In this document: positions 48,123 to 56,730 of the stretch, in pieces
How the letters are laid out: each line of letters starts with the position of its first letter
Position numbering within the stretch: position 1 is the stretch's first letter
Assembly: GCF_003390925.1 (NCBI RefSeq)
Contig: NZ_QUBS01000033.1
Location: forward strand, 124,001-188,000
Direction: 5' to 3'
Length of the DNA: 64,000 nt
Source of the DNA: Trinickia diaoshuihuensis
GTDB lineage: Bacteria > Pseudomonadota > Gammaproteobacteria > Burkholderiales > Burkholderiaceae
Made by a program: the position numbers and the translations under genes
The notes under the pieces: model-generated
Databases searched by the model: none
The model's input: the letters and a program-made list of their open reading frames with translations, nothing else
What the model was told of the DNA's origin: nothing

Positions 48123-49640
48123 TTACGCCGCTTCGCGCGCCGCGCGTCCGCCCTGCGGCAGGGCCAGTTCCAAGAGGGCCGGCTCGCTGGCCTCGCCACG
48201 CGCGAGTTCGCCCGAGATCCGTCCCTCGCGCATGACCACGATGCGATCCGAGACGCCGAGCACCTCGGGCAACTCGGACGACACCATCACCACGGCGCAG
48301 CCGCGCTCGGCCAGTTCGTAGATGACGTTGTAGATCTCGTGTTTCGCCCCGACGTCGATCCCGCGCGTGGGCTCGTCCAGAATGACGACCTTCAGGTCGG
48401 GCTCGGCGAGCCAACGCGACAAAATCGCCTTTTGCTGGTTACCGCCCGAGAGCAAGCGAATCTTCTGCCGCCGGCTGGGCGTCTTGATCTTGAGCAGCTT
48501 GATGAAGCGATCGGCCGTTTCCGCCTCTTTCTTCCGATTGAGGAACAGACCGGCGCGCAACTCGTGGCGGCGGCAACTGATATTGATGTTCTCGGCCACC
48601 GACGCCATGGCGACGATGCCCTCTTCCTTGCGGTCCTCGGGACACAGCACGATGCCCTGCCGAATCGCATGCGTGGGGCTTTTCACGTCGGTGGGCGCGC
48701 CGTCGAGCGTCAGTTGTCCGCCGCGCCGTTTCTCGGCGCCGTACACGAGCCGCATCAATTCGCTGCGCCCCGCGCCGACGAGCCCGAAAAAGCCGAGGAT
48801 CTCACCCGCGCGCACCGAAAAACTCGCGGGCGCGGCAAGTCCGTGGCCTTCGACCGCCTCGACGGCCAGCCTGACCTCGCCTTGCCGGCGCGGCCGATAC
48901 CCGTAGATGTCGGTGATTTCGCGCCCGACCATCTCTTTCACGATCGTGTCGCGCTTGACTTCGGCGAGCGACGGATGCGACGTCACTTTGCGGCCGTCGC
49001 GGAAAATCGTACAAGCGGTACACAGCTCGTAGATCTCGTCCATCCGGTGCGAGATGTAGATGAGCGCACGGCCGTCGGCCTGCAATTCGCGCACGAGCTT
49101 GAACAGCACTTCGGTCTCGCGGTGCGAGAGGGAGCTCGTCGGCTCGTCGAGCGCGATTACGCGCGCGTTGCGCAGCAATGCCTTGCAGATTTCCACCATC
49201 TGCCGCTGCGCGATCGACAAGCGCCCGAGCCGCGCATTGGGGTCGAGATCGACGCCCATCTGCGCAAGCCGTTCCTGCACGAAGCGCTTGGCGCCGCGCT
49301 TGTTCACCCACCCGAACGCGCTCGGCAACCGGCCGAGCAGCAGATTTTCCGTCACCGTCAAATCGGGAACGTACTGCAGCTCCTGGTGAATCACCGCGAC
49401 GCCCGCCGCGATCGAGGCAGCCGCGCTCGGAAAGCGCACTTCCTTGCCGTCCATCAAGATGCGGCCCGAGTCCGGCTGATACTCGCCGCCCAAGATCTTG
49501 AGCAGCGTCGACTTGCCCGCGCCGTTTTCGCCCATGAGACCGTGCACCTGGCCCGCATCCACTTCGAAGGACACGCCGTCGAGCGCGCGCACGCCCGGAA
49601 ACACCTTGCCGATATTGTCAAATCGCAACGTTGCTGACAT
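48123..49640 (-). CDS. Sugar ABC transporter ATP-binding protein, AraG-like
   Basis: A 505-residue protein with two ABC domains, as in AraG, RbsA and XylG. Walker A is GENGAGKST (37-45); the first signature reads [13 protein letters not shown]. The second half shows [11 protein letters not shown], signature [12 protein letters not shown] and Walker [15 protein letters not shown]. It drives import of the sugar bound by the SBP at 49707. It lies 66 bases after that gene. Confidence 0.94.
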   Translation of the reverse strand: MSATLRFDNIGKVFPGVRALDGVSFEVDAGQVHGLMGENGAGKSTLLKILGGEYQPDSGRILMDGKEVRFPSAAASIAAGVAVIHQELQYVPDLTVTENLLLGRLPSAFGWVNKRGAKRFVQERLAQMGVDLDPNARLGRLSIAQRQMVEICKALLRNARVIALDEPTSSLSHRETEVLFKLVRELQADGRALIYISHRMDEIYELCTACTIFRDGRKVTSHPSLAEVKRDTIVKEMVGREITDIYGYRPRRQGEVRLAVEAVEGHGLAAPASFSVRAGEILGFFGLVGAGRSELMRLVYGAEKRRGGQLTLDGAPTDVKSPTHAIRQGIVLCPEDRKEEGIVAMASVAENINISCRRHELRAGLFLNRKKEAETADRFIKLLKIKTPSRRQKIRLLSGGNQQKAILSRWLAEPDLKVVILDEPTRGIDVGAKHEIYNVIYELAERGCAVVMVSSELPEVLGVSDRIVVMREGRISGELARGEASEPALLELALPQGGRAAREAA

Positions 49641-49706
49641 CTCACCTATCCTCGTACTGAAGGGTCGCCCGGGCCGGCGCGCGGCCGGCCCGGCATGCCG
49701 CGCCGC

Positions 49707-50708
49707 TTACTTCGCGGCGAGCCCCATCTCTTCACGCACCTTCGCTACGTTCTCTCGCGTGGCGAGCATCCCGGTGGTGAGCGTGAGCAGCGGCGGCTCC
49801 TTGCCCGTCGTGATCCACTTGTACATATCTTCCGACGTCTCGTCGCCATGGCGCTTCGGGCTGATGATGACCGAGCCGAAGAAGCCCGTCGGTTGCGGCT
49901 TCTTGAATTCGTTCAGCGCCGAATCCGAGCCGCCGATACCGATGCCGATCATGTTGTCGGCCTTGAAGCCGCGGCTCTCCGCCGCGCGCACGGCGCCGAG
50001 CACCGCTTCGTCGTTCAGGCCGTATGCCACCCAGTGCTTGAACTGCGAATTTTTCGTGATGGCGATATTGGCCGCGTTGAAGGCGTTTTCGGTGTCGGTC
50101 TTCGCTTGCGGAGCGGCGATGATGTTCGCCTTCGGGAAACCCGAGGCGAGGAGCACGTCGGTCGCGCCTTGCGTGCGATCGTGCGCCGTCGGCAGTTGCT
50201 CATAGGTCACGTCGATCGCGCCGACATCCTTCATGTCCCAGCCGCGCTTCTTGATTTCGTCGACGATCCCTTTGCCGACTTGCTGACCGATGTTGTACGC
50301 CGAGATGCCCATGTGCGGCACGCTCGCGATCGGCTTGCCGCTGCCGTCCACGAGGCGGTCGTCGACCGTCATCATCTTCAGCCCGTCGGCCTTCGCCTTC
50401 GCGACGATTCCGGGCCCGAGCTTCACGTCGGGCGTGCAGATGATGAAGCCTTGCGCCTGCTGGGCGTGCAGGTTGTCGATTGCGCTCATGACCTTTTCGC
50501 CGGAGGTCGCGCCGATCTTCACGAGCGTGAAGCCGTCGCGCTTCGCGGCCATTTCGGCGAACTTCCATTCGTCTTGGAACCAAGGCTCCTCAGGCTGCTT
50601 CACGAGGAAACCGATCTTGACCGGATCGGCGGCTTGCGCGGCGGGCACGCCTGCAACCATCGTCGTCACCGCGGCAGCGACGAGCGTGAGGAAAATTTTG
50701 CGCTTCAT
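49707..50708 (-). CDS. Periplasmic sugar-binding protein, AraF-like
   Basis: A 333-residue exported protein. A signal peptide (MKRKIFLTLVAAAVTTMV, cleavage after AQA26) precedes the mature ADPVKIGFLVKQPEEPWFQ. GFIICTPDVKLGP, MTVDDRLV and GIGIGGSDSALNEF resemble the L-arabinose-binding protein AraF, which also binds D-galactose and D-fucose in E. coli. CAGGAG eight bases upstream supports ATG 50708. Ligand is therefore probably L-arabinose or D-galactose, by likeness only. Confidence 0.9.
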   Translation of the reverse strand: MKRKIFLTLVAAAVTTMVAGVPAAQAADPVKIGFLVKQPEEPWFQDEWKFAEMAAKRDGFTLVKIGATSGEKVMSAIDNLHAQQAQGFIICTPDVKLGPGIVAKAKADGLKMMTVDDRLVDGSGKPIASVPHMGISAYNIGQQVGKGIVDEIKKRGWDMKDVGAIDVTYEQLPTAHDRTQGATDVLLASGFPKANIIAAPQAKTDTENAFNAANIAITKNSQFKHWVAYGLNDEAVLGAVRAAESRGFKADNMIGIGIGGSDSALNEFKKPQPTGFFGSVIISPKRHGDETSEDMYKWITTGKEPPLLTLTTGMLATRENVAKVREEMGLAAK

Positions 50709-50849
50709 GAGGTTTGTCTCCTGTCTGATTGAGCGTTCGGCCGCCTTGTCTATATCGGATGACTCACGCGGCCAGTGCGCCATCCGGTTTGCGATTCCCG
50801 CGCGAGGCTGCCCGCGCGGCGTGCAAATCCATTCTTCCCGCTTATCGTG

Positions 50850-51629
50850 TCAGTCGTGGTAGAGCGCCGTGCGCCCTCCGTCGATCGTGATGCATGTGGC
50901 ATTGATGAACGGCGCCTCGTCCGATGCGAGAAAAACGGCCGTCATCGCCACTTCGTCCGGTTGCGCGATGCGCTTCATCGGCTGCAACGCCATCGTCGCT
51001 TCGCGCGCGGCCGCGGGGTCCGGCTGCGCGTTCCACCAATCGTGCGTCAGTTGCGTCTCGACATAACCGGGCGCGATCGCGTTGACGCGCACTTGCCGTG
51101 CCGCGTATTCGATCCCGAGCGCACGTGTCAGACCGAGTACGCCGTGCTTGGCGACCGGATACGGAAAACACCCCGGGATGATTTGAAACGCATGCGACGA
51201 CGCGATGTTTACGATGCTGCCGCGCCCGCGCTCCACCATCCCCGGCAGCACGGCTTTACATCCGTTCCAAACCCCGTCGAGATCGACTGCGAAGCAGCGC
51301 CGCCAGTCGTCGTCGCTCATCGTCAGCGGATCGCAAAATACATTGATGCCGGCGTTATTCACGAGCACGTCGATGGGACCGAAGGCATGCTCGGCCGCAT
51401 CGCGTGCATCGCAGACGGACGCAGGCCGCGTCACGTCGGTCTGCACGGCGAGCACGCGCGCGCCGGGCGTATCGGCCGCGATCCGTTCGGCGGCACGACG
51501 CGCCGCCTCGAGATCGAGTTCGGCCAGCACGGTCGCCGCGCCTTCGCGCGCGAAGGCACGCGCGATCGCCTCGCCGATGCCGCGGCCGGCCCCGGTGACG
51601 ATGGCGACCTTGCCCGCGAGCCGGTTCAC
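50850..51629 (-). CDS. SDR family oxidoreductase of the sugar operon
   Basis: A 259-residue SDR with TGAGRGIG (12-19) and catalytic S144, Y157 and K161 (SSHAFQ, YPVAK). GTG 51629 overlaps the dgoA stop as GTGA, so it is coupled to the aldolase gene. It is the second SDR of the operon and differs clearly from the one at 46171. It may oxidise a sugar or a sugar-acid intermediate. The exact substrate is unknown. Confidence 0.88.
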   Translation of the reverse strand: MNRLAGKVAIVTGAGRGIGEAIARAFAREGAATVLAELDLEAARRAAERIAADTPGARVLAVQTDVTRPASVCDARDAAEHAFGPIDVLVNNAGINVFCDPLTMSDDDWRRCFAVDLDGVWNGCKAVLPGMVERGRGSIVNIASSHAFQIIPGCFPYPVAKHGVLGLTRALGIEYAARQVRVNAIAPGYVETQLTHDWWNAQPDPAAAREATMALQPMKRIAQPDEVAMTAVFLASDEAPFINATCITIDGGRTALYHD

Positions 51630-52306
51630 CGTTGCGCCCCCGGGCGCACTTTGCGCCAAGCCTCGATGAATGCGCGCGCATGCGCCGCTGTCGTGTCCAC
51701 GTCTTGCCCGGCGCGATAGAGCGCCGAACCGAGACCGAACCCGCTCGCGCCCGCGGCCACGAACGTGCCCATGTTCTCGGGCGTTATGCCGCCCACCGGC
51801 ACGAGCGGAACGCGTTTAGCGATCACCGCGCGCCACGCCTTCACGACATGGGCACCCAACTGCTCCGCGGGAAACATCTTGAGCACGTCGGCGCCGCTAG
51901 CAAGCGCCGCGAACGCCTCCGTCGGCGTGGCCACGCCCGGTGCGCAGGCCATTGCCTTTTCCTTGGCAGCCCGAATGACTTCCGTGTCGCCGTGGGGCAT
52001 GACGACGAGTTCGCCGCCGGCCTGCGCCACGGCTTCGACGAATGCCGGCCGCAACACGGTCCCCGCGCCGACGATCGCATCGTCCGGCAGCGCCTTGCTC
52101 AATGCGGCGATGCTGGCGAGCGGATCGGGCGAATTGAGCGGCACCTCGACGATACGGAATCCGGCGTCGTACAGCGCCCGGCCATGAGCGACCACTTCGC
52201 CGGGCGTAATGCCGCGCAAAATCGCGATCAACCCGCATGACTCGAAGGCGGCGATGAAGCGCGCGTGGGGCTGGTAAGGCTTCGGTAGATCGAATTCAGT
52301 TTGCAT
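51626..52306 (-). CDS. dgoA: 2-dehydro-3-deoxy-6-phosphogalactonate aldolase
   Basis: Class I aldolase of the D-galactonate route giving pyruvate and glyceraldehyde 3-phosphate. A 226-residue single barrel, with catalytic Glu in RIVEVPLNSPDP, Lys143 in VLKMFPAEQLG and phosphate site VGGITPENM. It resembles DgoA more than Eda in that NSPDP replaces LRTP. It lies 65 bases after dgoK. In other species DgoA may be fused to dehydratase DgoD; here it is free-standing. Confidence 0.92.
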   Translation of the reverse strand: MQTEFDLPKPYQPHARFIAAFESCGLIAILRGITPGEVVAHGRALYDAGFRIVEVPLNSPDPLASIAALSKALPDDAIVGAGTVLRPAFVEAVAQAGGELVVMPHGDTEVIRAAKEKAMACAPGVATPTEAFAALASGADVLKMFPAEQLGAHVVKAWRAVIAKRVPLVPVGGITPENMGTFVAAGASGFGLGSALYRAGQDVDTTAAHARAFIEAWRKVRPGAQR

Positions 52307-52371
52307 ATCGAACGGCCTAATTCATGGAGCTTGCTAACAATTCATCGGTTGCCGGCGCCCACCTGGGCGCG

Positions 52372-53364
52372 TCAACTTGCCGGTGCCGCCGCGCGACGCT
52401 GCACGAGCCCCGCCTGGGTCGCGATGCGCCACAATCCGCATTCGGCGGCGCCCTCGACCACGCTCGCCTGCCGGCAGCCGAACTCGGCCAGCGCGAGCCG
52501 ATAGCGCTCGCACAGCGCGGCGCTGCCGATCAAGCGCGGCGCCTCGTCGGCCAGGGCGGCGCCGCGCGACTCGATGAGCGCGGCAAGTCCGCTCAACTCA
52601 TGTCCGATCAACAGTCCCGACAGGTAGTCGGGCTGCTGCTCGCCGCTGAGCGCGCCGGTCAGCCCGAGCGTGCGCGTGCTGAAGATCGTCGCCAAAAGCC
52701 CCGCGTGCTGCGCATGCTTGGCGACCGTGACGCCGCGCAAAAAGGCTTGCGTGTCGGGTTCGACGGGCTCGACCATCGTGCGTCCGAGGATCGTGTGTTC
52801 GCGCAAGGCGCCATAAAGCTCGCCCGTCATAAACGTATGGAACGACTCGATGCGCTCGCCGCGCACGACGGCCCATTTCGCATGCGTGCCCGGCAAGCCC
52901 ACGAGCGTGCGCGCGGTCGCGGCGATCGCGTCGCTCGCCAGCGCGCCGACGATCTGCGTTTCCTCGCCGCGCATGACGTTCGGCAACTCGCCGCGTTCGA
53001 TCACACCCGGTACGATGCGCACGCTGACGCCGCGCGAGGTCGCGACGTGCACGATGCCGGCCACGAGCGCGGAGGCATCGGCCGGCACGTCGACATAGGG
53101 CGCTTCGCGCCAGCCTTGCGCGCTGCCCACCATGCCGGCGGCGATCACAGGCAAGTGCGGCGATGCGTCGAGCCATGCGCCGCATGCGGCTTCGAAAGCG
53201 GCATCGAATCCGCCCGGCTGCGGCAAGCGCATGATCCCCTCGCTCGATGCGCGCGAGTCCACGACGGTGCCGAGCGCATCGAACAGATAGGCGCGCATGG
53301 CGGTAGTGCCCCAATCGAGCCCGATTAGGGCCGGTTGCGCGGTGACGGCTTGCACAGCGCTCAT
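52372..53364 (-). CDS. dgoK: 2-dehydro-3-deoxygalactonokinase
   Basis: Phosphorylates 2-keto-3-deoxygalactonate before aldol cleavage. The 330-residue protein has the ASKHA-like start LIGLDWGTTAMRAYLFD, then EGIMRL, GMVGSAQGWREAPYV and LVGLPGTHAKWAVV, all typical of DgoK. Its ATG overlaps the IclR stop as ATGA, so the regulator and the enzyme share a message. Confidence 0.94.
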   Translation of the reverse strand: MSAVQAVTAQPALIGLDWGTTAMRAYLFDALGTVVDSRASSEGIMRLPQPGGFDAAFEAACGAWLDASPHLPVIAAGMVGSAQGWREAPYVDVPADASALVAGIVHVATSRGVSVRIVPGVIERGELPNVMRGEETQIVGALASDAIAATARTLVGLPGTHAKWAVVRGERIESFHTFMTGELYGALREHTILGRTMVEPVEPDTQAFLRGVTVAKHAQHAGLLATIFSTRTLGLTGALSGEQQPDYLSGLLIGHELSGLAALIESRGAALADEAPRLIGSAALCERYRLALAEFGCRQASVVEGAAECGLWRIATQAGLVQRRAAAPAS

Positions 53365-54269
53365 CGTTTGATACGGCGCCCGCCGGGCGCGACGTAACCG
53401 AGTTCTTCGGAAATCGCGCGCGCTTCGCGCTGCACGATCGGCACCAATTCATCCATACGTTCGAGCGGCATATAAGGGACCGTGCTGGCCACGGAAACGG
53501 CGGCGATGATCATTCCGGACGCGTCGCGGATCGGTGCGGCGACGCAGCGAATCGACACCTCGTTTTCCTCGAGGTCGAACGCATAACCGGCCGCGGCGTA
53601 GCGGACCATCTTTTGCAGGAACATCGGTTTGTCGGGGCGCGCATCGTGGCTGAAGCGCTCGCTCGTGCCCGAGCGGCGGGCCGCGTCGTAAAGCACGCCC
53701 CACGTTTGCGGCGACAGATCGAGCATCAGCGCCTTGCCGATACCCGTGCAGGCAAGCGGCATGTGATGGCCCAGCGCCGAGCGCATTTCGAGCCCGCGCT
53801 TGCCGCCGATCTTGTCGATGTAAAGGACATCGTCACCGTCGCGGACGCCGAGATGGATCGTATCGAGCGTCTCGTCCGACAAGCGCTCGAGATGCGGACG
53901 GGCCACGGCGGTCAACGGCATCTGCTCGAGCGCGATCGTGCCCAGTTCGATGAGCTTGGGTCCGATGAAATAGCCGTTCGAGCCCGCGCGCAGATAGCGC
54001 GCTTGAACGAGGCTGCTCACGAGACGGTGGGTGGTGCTGCGCGTCGTACCGAGCGCCGCGGCGAACGCGCGCATATCGCGCGCGCCGTTCGCGCATGCCT
54101 CGATGATCGCCAGGCCGCGCAGCAGCGTTTGCGTGCCCGCCTGCGATTCGTTGATTTCGAGCGGCGAGCCCGTGATCGGCAATGGCTCGGGGGCGGAGCG
54201 ACCCGGTTCGCGGTCTTGAGCATCGGCCATCGACGGAGGATGGGCCAGGTCGTTTTCAGGGGCAATCAT
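53361..54269 (-). CDS. IclR family regulator of the sugar operon
   Basis: A 302-residue repressor or activator. An N-terminal tail of about 45 residues precedes the winged helix (LRGLAIIEACANG, TRSTTHRLVSSLVQARYL), then the IclR ligand domain with LACTGIGKALMLDL and IRDASGMIIAAVSV. AAGGAG nine bases before ATG 54269 fits the start; a second ATG at 54230 is possible. As first gene of the operon it probably autoregulates. Ligand may be a sugar acid of the pathway. Confidence 0.9.
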   Translation of the reverse strand: MIAPENDLAHPPSMADAQDREPGRSAPEPLPITGSPLEINESQAGTQTLLRGLAIIEACANGARDMRAFAAALGTTRSTTHRLVSSLVQARYLRAGSNGYFIGPKLIELGTIALEQMPLTAVARPHLERLSDETLDTIHLGVRDGDDVLYIDKIGGKRGLEMRSALGHHMPLACTGIGKALMLDLSPQTWGVLYDAARRSGTSERFSHDARPDKPMFLQKMVRYAAAGYAFDLEENEVSIRCVAAPIRDASGMIIAAVSVASTVPYMPLERMDELVPIVQREARAISEELGYVAPGGRRIKR

Positions 54270-54496
54270 CGGGGGCGTCTCCTTGCAGGTGAGATGCTTC
54301 GCTCTCGAATCGCTTCAATGGGTAAGGCATCACGCGGCCTTCTCGACCGCTCGCGACGAATTGTAGGCACGCCTTTCGTCTTCATCCAACATTTGAATGA
54401 CCTGCTCATATAGTGAGATTTCCGCGCATTGGTGCGATCGTGGCAAGATGCGTGGCGGCACTCGCCCATTCCCCGTCCCCCGATAAGGATCGACCC

Positions 54497-55012
54497 ATGA
54501 AGCCCATCATCAATCTGGCCGACGTCGAACTGTCCCCGTTGCCGCCCGGCATGGCGCCACCCGAATCGATGGCCGATCGCTACGCGCCGCGCATGGGCGC
54601 GATCGGCGCGCGAATCGGCGCCCAAAAACTCGGCTATAACGTGACGGCGCTGGCGCCGGGCAAGCGGGCCTTTTCGTTTCATAACCACCGGGTCAACGAA
54701 GAGATGTTTTTCGTGCTGCAGGGCACGGGAGAAGTGCGCATCGGCGATGCGGTGCATCCGATCCGCGCGGGCGACGTGATCGCCTGCCCGCCCGGCGGCG
54801 CCGAGACGGCGCATCAGATCGCGAATACGGGCGACGTCGAATTGAAATACCTTGCGGTGAGCACGAAGATGATGCCCGAGATCGCCGAATATCCCGATTC
54901 GGGCAAGTTCGGCATTCTTGCGGAATTCGCAGGCGCCCCCGGCGAACGGCCGAGAGGGTTCCGATTCGTATCACGCGAGAGCGAAAGCGCGTCCTATTGG
55001 GAGGACAACTGA
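54497..55012 (+). CDS. Cupin domain protein
   Basis: A 171-residue single-cupin protein. The metal-binding pattern is seen in FSFHNHRVNEEMFFVLQGTG (two His and a Glu) and in the second motif GAETAHQIANTGD (His). AAGGA eight bases before ATG 54497 supports the start. It is divergent from the IclR gene, and could be a sugar-phosphate isomerase or dioxygenase-like protein of that locus or unrelated. No narrower name is justified. Confidence 0.8.
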   Translation: MKPIINLADVELSPLPPGMAPPESMADRYAPRMGAIGARIGAQKLGYNVTALAPGKRAFSFHNHRVNEEMFFVLQGTGEVRIGDAVHPIRAGDVIACPPGGAETAHQIANTGDVELKYLAVSTKMMPEIAEYPDSGKFGILAEFAGAPGERPRGFRFVSRESESASYWEDN

Positions 55013-55052
55013 CCGTCGAGCGCCGCTCTCGGCTATCGCGCGATGAGGGTGA

Positions 55053-55775
55053 TCAGCGCGGCAACTCGGCGGCGCCCATGCGGCGTGCGATGACGGCCGA
55101 GCGCTGCGCGAGATAAGGCGACGAGCGGTGCCCATCGAAGTAGCGCGGATTCGGCAGCATGACGGCGAGCCGGGCCGCTTGCCAAGCGGTCAATTGCGAT
55201 GCGGCGCACCGGTAGTAGTAGCGCGAGGCCGCCTGTGCGCCGTACACGCCGTTGCCCCACTCGACCGAATTCAGATAGATCTCGAAGATGCGCTCTTTAT
55301 CGAGCAGCGTTTCGAGCATCCAAGTGATGATGAGTTCCTGCCCCTTGCGCAGATAGCTCTTTTGCCGCGAGAGAAACAGGTTGCGCGCGAGCTGTTGCGA
55401 GATGGTCGAACCGCCGGCCACGATTTTGCCGCGCTTCTTGTTCTTCTCCCATGCCTGCAGGATCGCGTCGGTCTCGTAACCGTTGTTGTTGACGAAGTTC
55501 GCGTCCTCCGACGCAATGATCGCACGCTTCAGATTCCGAGAAATGCGATCGTAGGGGACCCATTCATGTTGGATCGTTAGATCGGGACGATCCTGGGCGA
55601 GGCGCCAGGCATCGGCGCGCATGAACGCCGTCGAACCCGGGTCGACCCTACTCCACCATGCAATCTGCCCGAAGTAATAGGCTTGCGTGGCGACCCAAGC
55701 AAAGGCGCCGACGCCGACGACATAGAGCAGCCAGCCGCCGGCGCCTCTCCCCGTTCTTTTTTTCGTTTTCGTCAT
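55053..55775 (-). CDS. mtgA: Monofunctional biosynthetic peptidoglycan transglycosylase
   Basis: Polymerises lipid II into glycan strands at the inner membrane. A 240-residue protein with a single membrane anchor (residues 15-35) and the GT51 motifs: catalytic E90 in [37 protein letters not shown] and [15 protein letters not shown]. It follows aroE by 52 bases. Confidence 0.96.
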   Translation of the reverse strand: MTKTKKRTGRGAGGWLLYVVGVGAFAWVATQAYYFGQIAWWSRVDPGSTAFMRADAWRLAQDRPDLTIQHEWVPYDRISRNLKRAIIASEDANFVNNNGYETDAILQAWEKNKKRGKIVAGGSTISQQLARNLFLSRQKSYLRKGQELIITWMLETLLDKERIFEIYLNSVEWGNGVYGAQAASRYYYRCAASQLTAWQAARLAVMLPNPRYFDGHRSSPYLAQRSAVIARRMGAAELPR

Positions 55776-55827
55776 CGATGCGTCTCGACTATGCGCAAGC
55801 GCGCCGTCTCCCCTTACGTCGACGCCC

Positions 55828-56730
55828 CTAAGCCGGCGTAGCCAACATCGCGCGCAGTTCGGCCAAGACCGGCGCGCTCGCGGGACTCACACCGCGCCAA
55901 ATACGGAACGATTCGGCCGCTTGCTCGACGAGCATGCCGAGCCCATCGGAGGTTTTGGCCCCAAGCGAGCGCGCATGCCGCATGAAAACCGTGGGTTGCG
56001 CGCCGTACATCATGTCGTAGGCGAGCGTATTCGGGCCGAATGCCCGGGGATCGCATTCCGGCACCTCGGCCGTCAACGAGCCGGCCGTGGCGTTGACGAT
56101 CACGTCATAGGGCGCCGGCTCCACCGCTTCGGGCGCGCCGCCCGACAATGCGCAGCCGGCCTCTCGCGCGGCTTGCCCGAACTGCTGCGCGAGCGCCTCC
56201 GCCTTGGACGCCGTGCGATTGACGATCGTGAGCAAACGCGGACCGCGTTCGAGGATCGGCAGCACTGCGCCGCGTGCCGCGCCGCCCGCGCCGAGCAGCA
56301 AGATGCGGGCACCGGCGAGATCGACTTTTAGATTCGTTTCGATATCGGTGACGAGGCCGATGCCGTCGGTGTTCTCGCCGTAAATGCCGTCGTTATCGAA
56401 CCGTAGCGTGTTGACGGCACCCGCCGCCGCGGCGCGCGGCGACAGGCGATCGGCCAACGCATACGCTTGCAGCTTGAACGGCACCGTGACGTTGAGCCCC
56501 CGGCCGCCCGCCGCGACGAACGCGCGCACGGTATCTTCGAAACCGTCCACGGGCGCGAGCAAGCTCCGGTATTCGATTCGCTCGCCCGTTTGCTCGGCGA
56601 AGCGTGCGTGGATGACCGGCGATTTGCTATGCGCGATCGGGTTGCCGATCACCGCATACAAGTCGTAACCCGCTTGCGCGGGTGCGATGGACGCAGCGTT
56701 CGAGGACGACGGACCGTTCGTTGCGCTCAT
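55828..56730 (-). CDS. aroE: Shikimate dehydrogenase
   Basis: NADPH-dependent shikimate pathway enzyme. The 300-residue product has [16 protein letters not shown], the catalytic lysine in [20 protein letters not shown], and [16 protein letters not shown] for NADP. The N-terminus is about 20 residues longer than usual; a later start is possible. It overlaps the RNase II family gene by four bases (ATGA). Confidence 0.96.
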   Translation of the reverse strand: MSATNGPSSSNAASIAPAQAGYDLYAVIGNPIAHSKSPVIHARFAEQTGERIEYRSLLAPVDGFEDTVRAFVAAGGRGLNVTVPFKLQAYALADRLSPRAAAAGAVNTLRFDNDGIYGENTDGIGLVTDIETNLKVDLAGARILLLGAGGAARGAVLPILERGPRLLTIVNRTASKAEALAQQFGQAAREAGCALSGGAPEAVEPAPYDVIVNATAGSLTAEVPECDPRAFGPNTLAYDMMYGAQPTVFMRHARSLGAKTSDGLGMLVEQAAESFRIWRGVSPASAPVLAELRAMLATPA

